Shown here one piece after another: positions 1 through 9,273 of a stretch of DNA of 64,000 bases (the stretch's first letter is position 1; every line of letters begins with the position of its first letter). Source of the DNA: Acidobacteriota bacterium (lineage in GTDB: Bacteria > Acidobacteriota > JAAYUB01); the NCBI GenBank assembly GCA_012517875.1, contig JAAYUB010000004.1:1-64000 (forward strand). Direction: 5' to 3'. The translations under genes and the position numbers were made by a program. Under the pieces are notes generated by a model that ran no database searches, was not told the DNA's origin, and was given only the letters and a program-made list of their open reading frames with translations.

Positions 1-37
1 GCGGCGGCGATCCAGACGAAGGACAGGAGGCGGGACA

Positions 38-1138
38 ATGAAGTGGTCATGGCGGCTTGGCACCGTTGCCGGCATCGGTGTGTACATCCACGCGACGTTT
101 CTGCTCATTCTGGGATGGGTGGTGCTCAGCCACTGGCTCCAGGGACACACTGCGGCCGCGACCGCCGGCGGCGTGCTGTTCACCCTGGCCCTGTTCGGCT
201 GCGTGCTCCTGCACGAGTTTGGACACGCCCTAATGGCAAAGAAGTACGGCATCCGCACCCGCGACATCACGCTGCTGCCCATCGGCGGCGTGGCCCGACT
301 GGAGCGCATGCCCGACGATCCGCGCCAGGAGCTGTGGGTGGCACTGGCCGGGCCGGCGGTCAATGTGGCCATCGCGGTGTTGCTGTTCGCCTGGCTGAAC
401 CTGAGCCAAACGCTGGAACCGCTGGAGTCGCTGGGCGTGGCCAGCGGCTCGTTCTGGGAGCGGCTGATGGTGCTCAATGTGTTTGTCGTGTTCTTCAACC
501 TGATCCCCGCCTTCCCGATGGACGGCGGCCGGGTGCTGCGTGCGCTGTTGGCCATGCGGCTGGAGTACACGCGGGCCACCCAGATCGCGGCCACGGTGGG
601 TCAGGGATTGGCGCTGGTGTTCGGGTTCGTGGGCCTGTTCACCAACCCGCTGCTGATGTTCATCGCCCTGTTCGTCTGGATCGGGGCGGGGCAGGAGGCC
701 GGCATGGTCCAGATGAAATCGGCTCTGGGCGGCATCCCGGTGAGCCGGGCCATGATCACCGACTTCCAGACCCTGGCGGAGAACGACACGCTGGAGACGG
801 CGGTGAGCCGCATCCTGGCCGGCTCCCAGCAGGATTTTCCCGTGCTGGATGACGGTCGCGTGGTGGGGGTGCTCACCCGGGACGCCCTGCTGAAGGCGCT
901 GGTCCGCGACGGGGTGTCCGCCCGCGTGGGCGCGGTGATGCGCCGCGACATCCGCCAGGTGGACGCCAACGACATGCTGGAATTGGCGTTTGCCAACCTG
1001 CAAACCTGCGACTGCCACACCCTGCCCGTGCATCGCAACGGGCGGCTGGTGGGCCTGCTCACCGCCGACAACGTGGGCGAATTCCTGATGATCCAGGCCG
1101 CGGTCGCCGGCGCCCGCTCGGTGCGGAACGCGACGTAG
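38..1138 (+). CDS. M50 family site-2-type metalloprotease with CBS domain pair
   Basis: This is a 366-residue polytopic membrane zinc protease of the S2P/SpoIVFB group, which cuts substrates within the membrane. The zinc motif HEFGH lies at residues 59-63, and the second metal-binding motif NLIPAFPMDGGR at about 154-165. Hydrophobic segments surround both. Residues about 235-360 look like two CBS repeats, the arrangement in which a nucleotide-sensing module regulates the protease. A ribosome binding site (aggagg) sits just upstream of the ATG. The gene starts 37 bases into the window, so its upstream partner is unseen. The substrate is unknown; site-2 proteases often activate anti-sigma/sigma pathways, but no such gene is adjacent. 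Family assignment is secure, role is inference. Confidence 0.93.
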   Translation: MKWSWRLGTVAGIGVYIHATFLLILGWVVLSHWLQGHTAAATAGGVLFTLALFGCVLLHEFGHALMAKKYGIRTRDITLLPIGGVARLERMPDDPRQELWVALAGPAVNVAIAVLLFAWLNLSQTLEPLESLGVASGSFWERLMVLNVFVVFFNLIPAFPMDGGRVLRALLAMRLEYTRATQIAATVGQGLALVFGFVGLFTNPLLMFIALFVWIGAGQEAGMVQMKSALGGIPVSRAMITDFQTLAENDTLETAVSRILAGSQQDFPVLDDGRVVGVLTRDALLKALVRDGVSARVGAVMRRDIRQVDANDMLELAFANLQTCDCHTLPVHRNGRLVGLLTADNVGEFLMIQAAVAGARSVRNAT

Positions 1139-1320
1139 ACCGCGTCCGCCGGGCGCAACCGGGGGCGGGCGGACACCGGAGACACTGTGGCAATGTGATC
1201 GCCGCTACAATCCCCTTGCCTTGAACCCCGCGGACGTTCCATAATCCCGCTTCCGCTCCGTCGCGCGCCACGCGACGATTCGACCCGCTGGTCAACTCCG
1301 CCCGGAGGAGGTCGGCAAAC

Positions 1321-2709
1321 GTGATGCAGACACTGGAAGCCTGGCTCGGCGCGGCCAGCGAGGTCGTCTGGGGCTGGCCCATGCTGGCCCTCCTGTTCGG
1401 CACCCACATCTTTCTGACCTTCCGGCTGCGTTTCATCCAGGGCTACCTGGGCAAGGCCATCCGATTGTCCCTGAAACGGAACCGCGAGGGCTCCGGCGAC
1501 ATCAGCCAGTTCGGCGCCCTGACCACGGCGCTGGCTGCAACCATCGGCACGGGGAACATCGTGGGCGTGGCCACTGCCGTGGCCGCCGGCGGCCCCGGTG
1601 CCGTGCTTTGGATGTGGCTCACCGGCGTGTTCGGCGTGGCCACCAAGTACGCCGAGGCGCTGCTCGCCGTGAAGTACCGCGTCGTCAACCGTGACGGGAT
1701 GATGGCCGGCGGACCCATGTACGTGCTGGAGCGCGGCCTCGGGCGGCGGTGGCTCGGCATGGTGTTCGCCCTGCTGACCGCCGTCACCGCCTTCGGCATC
1801 GGCAACATGGTTCAGGCCAACTCCATTTCCCAGATGGTCGCCGCCACTTTCGGGATCTCCCCCTGGTGGACCGGCGGCGTGCTGACCGCCATGACCGCGG
1901 TGGTGATCCTGGGGGGGATCAAGTCCATCGCCCGGATCTGCGAGGCGCTGGTGCCGTTCATGGCCATTTTCTATGTCGTCGGCTGCCTGATCCTGCTGGC
2001 GATGGAATGGCACCGGCTGCCCCATACCCTGGGTCTGATCATCCAGGGGGCTTTCACCGGCCAGGCGGCGATGGGCGGTTTTCTGGGTGCCGGCATGCGC
2101 GAGGCCGTGCGTTACGGCATCGCCCGGGGGTTGTTCTCCAATGAATCGGGCCTGGGGAGCGCGCCCATCGTCGCCGCCGCGGCCCAGACGAAAAACCCGG
2201 TGCGTCAGGCGCTGGTCTCCTCCACCGGCACGTTCTGGGACACGGTGGTGGTGTGTGCCATCACCGGGCTCGTGCTGGTCAACTCCATGGAGTGGACGAA
2301 AGGCCTGGCGGGGGCCAAGCTCACCCACGCCGCGTTCGCCGACCTGCCCGTGGTGGGGCCGGTCATACTCACCATCGGCCTGCTCACCTTCGTCTTCTCA
2401 ACAATCCTGGGCTGGTCGTATTACGGCGAGAAGGCGGTGGAATACCTGGCGGGCGCCCGGGGGGTGCCGCCCTATCGCTGGCTGTGGGTGGTCATGGTCC
2501 TGGTGGGCTCGGTGGTCACCCTGCCCATCGTCTGGTCGTTCGCCGACATCGCCAACGCCCTCATGGCCATTCCCAACCTGGTGGCCCTGCTCTTGTTGAG
2601 CGGGGTGGCCGTGGCCGAGACCCGGACTTACCTGTGGAACGGCAACCTGGAGGCGGAGGCGCCGCCGGTGGAACTTTCCGAAAGCAATTCCGAGGAGGTG
2701 CCCGTATGA
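1321..2709 (+). CDS. Alanine/glycine:cation symporter family (AGCS) transporter
   Basis: A 462-residue inner-membrane Na+ (or H+)-coupled amino-acid symporter of the AGCS/DagA-type family. The family signature GNIVGVATAVAAGGPGAVLWMW is visible near residues 78-100, as are the conserved stretch RGLFSNESGLGSAPI and about ten hydrophobic segments. The start is GTG 1321, nine bases after GGAGGAGG (1304-1311); the next codon is ATG, so the start could be three bases later. The stop overlaps the ATG of the HPPD-like gene (ATGA), so the two are translationally coupled. This suggests import of an amino acid feeding the dioxygenase pathway, although family members usually carry alanine or glycine, not aromatic amino acids. 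Confidence 0.92.
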   Translation: MMQTLEAWLGAASEVVWGWPMLALLFGTHIFLTFRLRFIQGYLGKAIRLSLKRNREGSGDISQFGALTTALAATIGTGNIVGVATAVAAGGPGAVLWMWLTGVFGVATKYAEALLAVKYRVVNRDGMMAGGPMYVLERGLGRRWLGMVFALLTAVTAFGIGNMVQANSISQMVAATFGISPWWTGGVLTAMTAVVILGGIKSIARICEALVPFMAIFYVVGCLILLAMEWHRLPHTLGLIIQGAFTGQAAMGGFLGAGMREAVRYGIARGLFSNESGLGSAPIVAAAAQTKNPVRQALVSSTGTFWDTVVVCAITGLVLVNSMEWTKGLAGAKLTHAAFADLPVVGPVILTIGLLTFVFSTILGWSYYGEKAVEYLAGARGVPPYRWLWVVMVLVGSVVTLPIVWSFADIANALMAIPNLVALLLLSGVAVAETRTYLWNGNLEAEAPPVELSESNSEEVPV

Positions 2710-3695
2710 TCAGCGTGCGCGGCGACTTGGAAAACCTGAGGGCGCGGCTGGGGCCGTCGCCGCTCGACGGCATCGTAGAAGGCATCCATCATCTGCAGTA
2801 CGTTGTGGGCGAGGGGCAGGCTGCGCCGCTGGTCGCCGAATACGCCACGCTGACCAACTTCCGGCCGGCGGGGAGTGTCCGTCACCGGGCCACAGGCCGC
2901 CGCTACCACGTGCTGCGGCTGGCCGGGGCGGCTGTCGGCCTCGTGATCGAGGAGCAGTCCGGGCCCTTGGTCGGCTTTCCCCGCCTAGCCGGCCTGGCGT
3001 TTCGTTGCACGGACCTGGCTGCAGTGGAGCGCGTGCTCACTGAACTGGGCGTGGCCCGCCGGCGGACAGGCATGGGGATTGTCACCGACCCAATCCCGGG
3101 CCTGGATGACCGGTTCGCCTACACCGACGGCGCGGACTACGACTGGTTCAGCGGCGCCGACTTCGAGCCGCTGGAGCCGCCCGCGGTAACCGAGCCGGCG
3201 CCGGCGCACACCGTGGGCGAGGTGGACCATATCGCCTACCGCATCCGGGCGGACGGCGTCCGGGCCGCCGCCGAGTGGATCATGCGCCTGACCCCATACC
3301 GCTACAGCGAGTGCTACACCGTCCACGGAGAGAAGGCGGAAACCACCGTGTACCGTCTCGGCGACCGCAAACCGGCCATCGTCATCTCCTACGGTTGGGA
3401 CCCGGAATCCGTGGTGGCTAAGTACGCGGCCAAGTACGGGTCACGGGTGCACCACACCGCCTATTACACCCCCGGCATCCTGTCCACCGTCGCGGGGCAG
3501 CGGGAGCGGGGACTCAACTTCACCACCCCTGAGATCATCGGCAGCCCCGCGCGCGGCCTCTATCAGATCTTCACCGCCCCTTCACCGTATCATCTCGAAA
3601 TCACCGAGTACATCGAGCGGTTTGGGGGCTTCCAGGGGTTTTTCGACGCCGCCAACGTCGGCGACCTCATGACCTCCACGCGGCCGTTCAGCTGA
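2706..3695 (+). CDS. 4-hydroxyphenylpyruvate dioxygenase-like VOC-fold dioxygenase
   Basis: A 329-residue, two-domain vicinal-oxygen-chelate protein resembling 4-hydroxyphenylpyruvate dioxygenase, the Fe(II) enzyme that makes homogentisate in tyrosine degradation. The three expected iron ligands can be placed: His175 (in VDHIAY), His250 (in VHHTAYY) and Glu298 (in YHLEITEY). The C-terminal segment GLYQIFTAPSPYHLEI followed by GGFQGFFDA matches the HPPD pattern LLQIFT...FFLEI...F..LF.A. The ATG overlaps the symporter stop. A longer open frame upstream runs through the symporter gene and is a shadow. It is shorter than typical HPPD (350-390 residues), so hydroxymandelate synthase or a related VOC dioxygenase is possible. 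No other homogentisate pathway gene lies nearby. Confidence 0.8.
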   Translation: MISVRGDLENLRARLGPSPLDGIVEGIHHLQYVVGEGQAAPLVAEYATLTNFRPAGSVRHRATGRRYHVLRLAGAAVGLVIEEQSGPLVGFPRLAGLAFRCTDLAAVERVLTELGVARRRTGMGIVTDPIPGLDDRFAYTDGADYDWFSGADFEPLEPPAVTEPAPAHTVGEVDHIAYRIRADGVRAAAEWIMRLTPYRYSECYTVHGEKAETTVYRLGDRKPAIVISYGWDPESVVAKYAAKYGSRVHHTAYYTPGILSTVAGQRERGLNFTTPEIIGSPARGLYQIFTAPSPYHLEITEYIERFGGFQGFFDAANVGDLMTSTRPFS

Positions 3696-3749
3696 CCCGG
3701 TGTCACTCGGATCGCCAGGGAAGATGGGCGGGGCGCGACTCCGGCCGCG

Positions 3750-5345
3750 TCACCGCGGGGGCGTCGTATAGGCGGAGAGACCCTCCTGCCGGAGGTCCTC
3801 GAACAGGGCCTCGAATGCGTCGATCAGGTCGCTCCGGATCATCACCTCGAGCACGTCGCCGTCGATTTCTTCACGCGCCGCCGACTCGCGCATGATGACG
3901 ATGATCTCCTCTTTGGACATGGGCCGGCGGTAAGGACGATCCTTGGCGCTGAGCGCCTCGTAGAAATCGGCGATGGCCAGGATGCGGGACTGGATGGGGA
4001 TCCGGTCCCGCCCGGCGCCGTCCGGGTAGCCGCGGCCGTTGAGCCGCTCGTGGTGCTGGCCGGCGAACACCGGCACGTCGGCCAGGTGGCCTTTGAAGGG
4101 GATGTGGCTCAGCAGGCGATTGGTCCACTCGACGTGGGTCTGCATGATGCGGCGCTGGTCCTCGGTGAGGGTGCCACGGCGGATGGTCAGGTTCTCGGTT
4201 TCGTCGGGGGTCAGGTAGGGGTGCTCGACGCCGTCGTCGAGGTAGGTCCGCCGGCTGATCTCCTGGACGCGGGCCAGGAGCGCCGGGTCGGCGTTTTCCG
4301 CCGGGACGTTGGCGCGCCGGACGGCGTCGAGCGCTTCGTCGAGTTCGGCGAGTCGGGTCGCCGGCCCGGCGTCCTCGGCCGGCTTCGGCGGTGTCCCGGC
4401 TTGGGGCCGGAGCAGTTCCCGGATTAACCGGAAGCGCAGCTCCACCAGCTCCAGCCGGTCCATGAGCGTCTCCAGCTTCGTCGCCTTGTCCATGATCCAG
4501 ACCGGCGTGGTGATCTTGCCGATGTCGTGCAGCCAGCCGGCGATTCGGATCGCCTCCATTTCGGGCTCGGAGAACCGGACCGCGGCCAGGGGCCCCTCAG
4601 CGGTGTCGTGGACCGCCTGGGCCAGCATGGAGTTGAGGATGGCCACCCGTTGAATGTGGTTGCCGGTGTAATGGGATTTGGCGTCCACGGCGGCGGCCAT
4701 GACCCGGATGACCGCCTCGAACAGATCCTTCGTCTCCTGGATCAGGGTGACGTTGTCGATGGCCACCGCCGCCTGAGAGGCCAGCGCCTCGACGATGGCG
4801 GTGTCCTCGGAGCGGAACGGCACGACGGCGCCGGTGCCGGGCTCAGTGGCGTTGAGGAGCTGCAGTACGCCGGTGACGACGCCGGCGTGATTCTTCATGG
4901 GGACCACCAGCATCGATCGGGAGCGGTAGCCCGTCACCCGGTCGTATTGCCGGGGACCGGAGAAGTCGAACTCGCGGGACTCGTACACGTCGGCGATGGC
5001 GACGGTCCGGCCCAGGATGGCGGCGTAGGCGCAGACGTTCGCCTTGTCGAGCTTCACCGGCTCCAGCCGGGCTTTGTTGCCGGTGGTGCCGCCGGTGGCG
5101 ATGCCGAGCGTCGCGTTCTGGATCACCTCGAAGTGGAGCCGGCCGTCCTGCAGCCGATACAGCGTGCCGGCGTCGGCACCGGTGATCTCCCGGGTCGACG
5201 TCAGAATCCGCTCCAACAGGACGTCGAGCTTGCGCTCCGCCGACAAGGCGATGGAGATCTCGATCAGCCGGTTCATCCGGGCCTGGAAATCGCCGCCGCC
5301 CGAACCGGTGGGCACGTGGCCGTCGGTGGTGGGAGGCTGGCTCAT
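3750..5345 (-). CDS. GAF domain plus HD-GYP domain phosphodiesterase-like protein
   Basis: A 531-residue soluble signalling protein. Residues about 25-200 form a GAF sensor domain and 215-520 an HD-GYP domain, the family that hydrolyses cyclic di-GMP. Metal/catalytic motifs are present: HTGNH region (about 227-230), HDIGK (273-277) and HHERLNGRGYP (431-441). A charged insertion of about 100 residues (295-395) separates the HD and GYP halves and makes the domain longer than usual. No transmembrane segment is seen. The ATG at 5345 has AGGAG ten bases upstream. The gene is divergent from the arginine-deiminase-family gene, sharing a 116-bp AT-richer intergenic region. Activity on c-di-GMP is a family inference; no cyclase is in the window to pair with it. 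Confidence 0.9.
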   Translation of the reverse strand: MSQPPTTDGHVPTGSGGGDFQARMNRLIEISIALSAERKLDVLLERILTSTREITGADAGTLYRLQDGRLHFEVIQNATLGIATGGTTGNKARLEPVKLDKANVCAYAAILGRTVAIADVYESREFDFSGPRQYDRVTGYRSRSMLVVPMKNHAGVVTGVLQLLNATEPGTGAVVPFRSEDTAIVEALASQAAVAIDNVTLIQETKDLFEAVIRVMAAAVDAKSHYTGNHIQRVAILNSMLAQAVHDTAEGPLAAVRFSEPEMEAIRIAGWLHDIGKITTPVWIMDKATKLETLMDRLELVELRFRLIRELLRPQAGTPPKPAEDAGPATRLAELDEALDAVRRANVPAENADPALLARVQEISRRTYLDDGVEHPYLTPDETENLTIRRGTLTEDQRRIMQTHVEWTNRLLSHIPFKGHLADVPVFAGQHHERLNGRGYPDGAGRDRIPIQSRILAIADFYEALSAKDRPYRRPMSKEEIIVIMRESAAREEIDGDVLEVMIRSDLIDAFEALFEDLRQEGLSAYTTPPR

Positions 5346-5461
5346 CGGCGTGAACTCCTGATGGTCAACCGGGCGCAGCGGACGTTCGGATCGTCGAATG
5401 TATATTACAATGAGGACCGGATGATTGCAAACGGATCACGCCGCGGCAGCAGGAGGCGGTC

Positions 5462-6466
5462 ATGAACGAACGGTACGAGACGCCGGCGTACGGCGGGCCG
5501 GGCTGGTCCCCGCGCGAGGATTCCCACCGGGAGGAGATCGGCCGGATCTGGTCGGCGTGCGGGGTGGCCGCCGAGTGGCATCCCCTGCGCACCGTGCTGC
5601 TGCACCGGCCGGGCGCCGAGATCGAGGGGCTGGCGGACCCGCTGGCCGTCCAGATGCTGGCGCAACCGGACCCGGCACGGGCGCGGGCGCAGCACGACCG
5701 GTTGGCCGAGACTTTCCGCGCCGCAGGAGTGACGGTCCGGCTGGTGGAGCCGGCCGGTGCGGTGCCACCCAACCTGATGTTCGTCGCTGATCTGCTGTTC
5801 ATGACCCCGGAGGGAGCGATCCTCGGGCGGCCGGCTTCGTCGGTTCGGGCAGGTGAAGAGCGCCTCGTGGCCTGGCGGCTGGCGGAGCTGGGGGTGCCGG
5901 TCCTGCGCGCCATCCGCGGCGGGGGGACGTTTGAGGGGGCGGATGCCATGTGGCTGGATCCCGACACCGTCCTGCTTGCCACCGGACGGCGGACCAACGC
6001 CGCCGGAGCCGCCCAGGTGGCCGCGATGCTGGCGGAGCTGGGGGTCGCGGTGATCCGGACGCCGTTGCCGTTCCGGTCCATGCATCTCATGGGACTCTTG
6101 CGGATCGTGGACGGTGACCTCGCCGTCGGCTGGCCGGGCGCGGTGCCGCCGGCGGCCGCCGCGGCGCTGCGGGCGCGGAATATCGACTTGCTGGAACCCC
6201 CGCCGGGCCCGGAACTGGACGACGGCCGGGCGCTGAACTTCGTGACCCTGGGACCGCGGCGGATCCTGATGCCGGACGGCAATCCGGCCACCCGGGTGTT
6301 TCTGGAACGGGCGGGGATCGAGTGCCTGACCACGGAGGTGAACGAGCTGGCCAAAGCGGCCGGCGCCATCGGCTGCCTGACGGGCATTCTGGAACGGCAG
6401 CAGCCGGAGCTCCCCCGGGGCGGCCCGGAGTCATGGCCTGCGGCCGGAAACCGTGCCGGCCGGTGA
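5462..6466 (+). CDS. Arginine deiminase/amidinotransferase superfamily enzyme
   Basis: A 334-residue protein of the guanidino-group-modifying superfamily (arginine deiminase, DDAH, amidinotransferases), which use a Cys nucleophile with His and an acidic pair. Visible elements are GTFEGAD (acidic residue, about 150-156), MHLMG (catalytic His) and GAIGCLTG with the likely nucleophile Cys305. A substrate-binding Asp may be in MFVADLLF. The length is close to DDAH/short ADI types, shorter than canonical 410-residue arginine deiminase. GGAGG lies a few bases before ATG 5462. No carbamate kinase or ornithine transcarbamoylase gene is adjacent, so an arginine deiminase fermentation pathway is not indicated; citrulline-forming or dimethylarginine activity are both open. 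Confidence 0.82.
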   Translation: MNERYETPAYGGPGWSPREDSHREEIGRIWSACGVAAEWHPLRTVLLHRPGAEIEGLADPLAVQMLAQPDPARARAQHDRLAETFRAAGVTVRLVEPAGAVPPNLMFVADLLFMTPEGAILGRPASSVRAGEERLVAWRLAELGVPVLRAIRGGGTFEGADAMWLDPDTVLLATGRRTNAAGAAQVAAMLAELGVAVIRTPLPFRSMHLMGLLRIVDGDLAVGWPGAVPPAAAAALRARNIDLLEPPPGPELDDGRALNFVTLGPRRILMPDGNPATRVFLERAGIECLTTEVNELAKAAGAIGCLTGILERQQPELPRGGPESWPAAGNRAGR

Positions 6467-6484
6467 AGAGTCGAATGCCCCCGC

Positions 6485-8530
6485 TCAGTCGGTGACGAAG
6501 AGAATCAGCCGGAGCAGGTCGGTCGCGCCGGCCCGCCCGTCGCCGTCGTAGTCGGGGTCAGCGTCCTCGGGGAGCAGCAGATTGCCGGCCACGCAATGGG
6601 CGAGCAACGTGATGTCCTCGGCGTCGAAGGCGCCGTTGAGGTTCAGATCGCCCGGCTTGGGCGGGGTGAGATACTCAGCCATCCGGCGCATCAGCTCCAG
6701 CCGGGAGTTGTCGCCGCTCCCTTCAGCCAGACCGCCGAATTCGAACGAGGCGGCGATCGCCTTGAAGGGGTACCAGGTGCCCCAGTAGTTGTGGCCGTTG
6801 GTGGCGACGCCGCAGCCGAAGGCGGAGGGCGCGTTCTGCAGGATCTGCCAGCCGTCCGCCGCCGGGGCGATTTGGTCGATGTTCTCGTTGTCGCCGGTAT
6901 ACGGCAGGTCGAACCCGGCGTATGACGTCCCGGCGGCGCCCGTCACTGCGGTCAGCGGCGCGGCGCCGCTGCTAACGCAGGTGGCGTTGAACCAGGGCTG
7001 GAGAATCTGATTGACCGGCGATACGGACCAGACGTCACCGCCTTCGAGGTACATGTTCTGACCCCGGGCCAAGGCGCGGCGGAGATACACACCATCCAGG
7101 GTGGACAAGATGTAATCGTGGGGTGACACGCCCAGACAGACGAACAGCATGGGAATCCCGTCCAGCTCGGACAGGTCGTAATCGGTGAAGCGGACGGCAT
7201 CGACGCCGTTGGCGAGCAGGGCAGCCAGCACCGCCGGTCCGCTGTTGGCGTTGCCGTCCATATCGATGACGAGGGCCTGGGGCCGGCGCAGACGGTGCCA
7301 GAACCGGCCGTTGGCCGCGAATCCGCCGCCGGCGAAGTTCAGCGCGAACTCCAGCCGGTGGGCTTTGGGTGCATCCGGGCTGGCGGTGACGGTGAACTCG
7401 GCGTCTGCTTCGGCGCCCTTGGCCAGATCCGGGAGCGTGTCAGCCGGCTGGGTCACCGTCACGAGCGGATCGTCGGATGCCAGGCCGACGGAGATGCCCG
7501 CAGCCGCGGTGCCGTGGTTGTGCACGGTGAGGCGGACGGTGGCGGTTTCGCCCGGATCGAGCACACCGTTGCCGGCGGAGTCCACGGTGACCGCGCTCTG
7601 AACGAGGGCCGGAGCGGCGATGGGATCCGTCTCCGCCCAGATGCAGTCGCTGCCGATCTGCGCGGCGCCCCAGCGGATGAGCATGTAACCGTCCAGGCCC
7701 CAGCTGGTGCCCCAGCTGTTGCGCATGATCCAGTAGCCGTCGCCGTTGTTGTCGTCCCAGCCCACCAGGAGCACGGCGTGGTTGGTGTAGGTGGCGCCAG
7801 GGCCGTTGTAGATGCCGCCGGTGTACGCCTGGAACAGGTCGTCCACGGCGACGGAGCAGGCGACCGGCCCGTGGTCATAAATCGCCTGTTTGATCGCCGC
7901 CACTTCGTTGGCGACGCCGCCGCGGCGGGCCGGCTTGTAGGACTTGGAGACGGCGTCACCGATGCACGTGCCGTAGGGGAAATCCATCTGCTTGTACGGG
8001 TACCAAGCCTCGAAAGTGACACCCTGGGAGGCGAGGTAGAACATCGCGTTGGAGGTGAAGCCGCCGTTGCAGCCGCTGTTGCCGAACGGGCCGCCGCGGT
8101 TGCAGTCCACGAGCTGTTGTTCGGACAGGTTGACCACCTCGCCGTCCACCAGGAGGATCTGGCATTCCAGGACGCCGACGGCGGCGAACGCCCAGCAGCT
8201 GCCGCAACTACCCTGGTTGCGCACCGGCGGCAAACCGCCGGCTTCGCGCCAGTCAAACCGGGTGGGCAGGGCGCGCTTGGCATCGATGGCGTCGGCGCCC
8301 TCCAGGCTCCAGTTGGGGTCGTGGGGGCGCGTACCGCACAGCGCCTCCAGCGGCAGATCCAGCGCGGGGTTGTCCCCGACCGTGAAGGTGTAGCCGTGCG
8401 CGGCGATCTCCCGGCGCAGCCGTTCCAGCAGTGCCCGCCGGTCGTCGGGCTGAATCTGACCGAAAACGGACGGTATGGCGGCCGCTGCGATGAGCAGGAT
8501 GCCGCAAATGGTCGAAAGACGAGTGTGCAT
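6485..8530 (-). CDS. Secreted papain-like (C1A) cysteine peptidase with dockerin domain
   Basis: A 681-residue exported peptidase. The start at 8530 follows a GGGGGAAGGA ribosome binding site and gives a signal peptide (MHTRLSTICGILLIAAAA...). The C1A catalytic domain follows: RNQGSCGSCWAF with Cys112, YTNHAVLLVGW with the catalytic His, and IMRNSWGTSWG with the Asn. Next come a CARDB/BNR-like beta-rich region (VNTVQNHGTAAA type, about 365-450) and a second domain. A C-terminal dockerin type-I-like repeat pair (about 625-681) has Ca-binding loops GDLNLNGAFDAEDI and DYDGDGRAGATDLL. A longer open frame upstream lacks a good start. Dockerins bind cohesins in cellulosomes, but in many non-cellulolytic bacteria they occur on lone secreted enzymes. 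It is convergent with the upstream gene. Confidence 0.9.
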   Translation of the reverse strand: MHTRLSTICGILLIAAAAIPSVFGQIQPDDRRALLERLRREIAAHGYTFTVGDNPALDLPLEALCGTRPHDPNWSLEGADAIDAKRALPTRFDWREAGGLPPVRNQGSCGSCWAFAAVGVLECQILLVDGEVVNLSEQQLVDCNRGGPFGNSGCNGGFTSNAMFYLASQGVTFEAWYPYKQMDFPYGTCIGDAVSKSYKPARRGGVANEVAAIKQAIYDHGPVACSVAVDDLFQAYTGGIYNGPGATYTNHAVLLVGWDDNNGDGYWIMRNSWGTSWGLDGYMLIRWGAAQIGSDCIWAETDPIAAPALVQSAVTVDSAGNGVLDPGETATVRLTVHNHGTAAAGISVGLASDDPLVTVTQPADTLPDLAKGAEADAEFTVTASPDAPKAHRLEFALNFAGGGFAANGRFWHRLRRPQALVIDMDGNANSGPAVLAALLANGVDAVRFTDYDLSELDGIPMLFVCLGVSPHDYILSTLDGVYLRRALARGQNMYLEGGDVWSVSPVNQILQPWFNATCVSSGAAPLTAVTGAAGTSYAGFDLPYTGDNENIDQIAPAADGWQILQNAPSAFGCGVATNGHNYWGTWYPFKAIAASFEFGGLAEGSGDNSRLELMRRMAEYLTPPKPGDLNLNGAFDAEDITLLAHCVAGNLLLPEDADPDYDGDGRAGATDLLRLILFVTD

Positions 8531-8560
8531 GATGGTCCTTCCCCCGCAAGATGTCGAGGA

Positions 8561-8589
8561 ATTATAACGACTCGGCCGCTGTTTGACAA
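8561..8589 (-). promoter_or_regulatory. Sigma70-type promoter for the dockerin peptidase
   Basis: On the minus strand, TTGTCA (8584-8589) and a perfect TATAAT (8561-8566) are separated by 17 bp. The promoter lies about 30 bp upstream of the peptidase start. Confidence 0.8.
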
Positions 8590-8642
8590 CCGGAGAGAGA
8601 GCGGCGCAACAGCGTCCGCGGACCATCGCGGCTGCATCCGTG

Positions 8643-8671
8643 TTGACTCGCGGGGACAGCGCGACTATACT
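8643..8671 (+). promoter_or_regulatory. Sigma70-type promoter for the downstream small membrane protein
   Basis: TTGACT (8643-8648), 17-bp spacer, TATACT (8666-8671). It points toward the gene at 8722 and is divergent from the peptidase promoter 50 bp away. Confidence 0.75.
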
Positions 8672-8721
8672 CCAGATGCAGGCCGGCACTTCCAAACACC
8701 TGGACGGTCCAAACGGACAGC

Positions 8722-9120
8722 ATGCCGCGCGGTCAGACAGTAAAACCCCACCGCATTCTCTACGGGCTGATTTTGTCCGCCCTGATCCTGCAGCTCCTCG
8801 CTCCCGTGCTCCGAATCATGCTGTCCGCCGGAGCAGCGTCCGGATCCGGTTTGGATTTCACCCAGGTGGACCATCCGCGCGGCAACAGCGAAGAACCGCC
8901 GCGCGCGCCGGCCCGCAAGCCGCTGCGGCTCCTGCCGGTTCATCCGGCACCCGATGGCTTCGATTGTCGGACGGCGGGGCTCATCCCGACAAGCGTCAGT
9001 GTGACCCCACCGGTCTATGACCGCACCGACGGCATCTGGTGCGCCGCCGCCGGCATTGCGGCTGCGGGTGTCCGTCTGCTGCCGCTCCGCCGTGCGCCGC
9101 CCGCCACCAACAACTCCTGA
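8722..9120 (+). CDS. Hypothetical small membrane-anchored protein
   Basis: A 132-residue protein of no recognised family. Residues about 12-32 form one hydrophobic segment (LYGLILSALILQLLAPVL) after a basic N-terminus, so it is an uncleaved anchor or signal peptide. The remainder is Pro/Arg/Ala-rich with two cysteines (CRTAG, IWCAAAG). The ribosome binding site is weak, but a near-consensus promoter lies 50 bp upstream. The arrangement of an N-terminal hydrophobic helix and a low-complexity tail is reminiscent of small DUF2946-like proteins, but the match is not convincing. The next gene also encodes a small single-pass protein, so the two may be co-transcribed. Confidence 0.5.
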   Translation: MPRGQTVKPHRILYGLILSALILQLLAPVLRIMLSAGAASGSGLDFTQVDHPRGNSEEPPRAPARKPLRLLPVHPAPDGFDCRTAGLIPTSVSVTPPVYDRTDGIWCAAAGIAAAGVRLLPLRRAPPATNNS

Positions 9121-9273
9121 ACCGTCCCCTCCGGCGCCGTGCCCGGCCAGCCGGCGCGGATGGACGCTTTCCGTAACCGACCCGTTTCATGCACCCGGGA
9201 CGCCGGTTGCCGTGTGTCGCGCCGTCGGCGCGGCGATGGCACCGGTGGCCGGGCATCCAGTCAAGGAGCCAGT

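Noticed and set aside
1139-1320. Glycine riboswitch upstream of the alanine/glycine-type symporter
   Set aside because: The 182-bp region shows no tandem glycine aptamer core and no matching terminator or expression platform.
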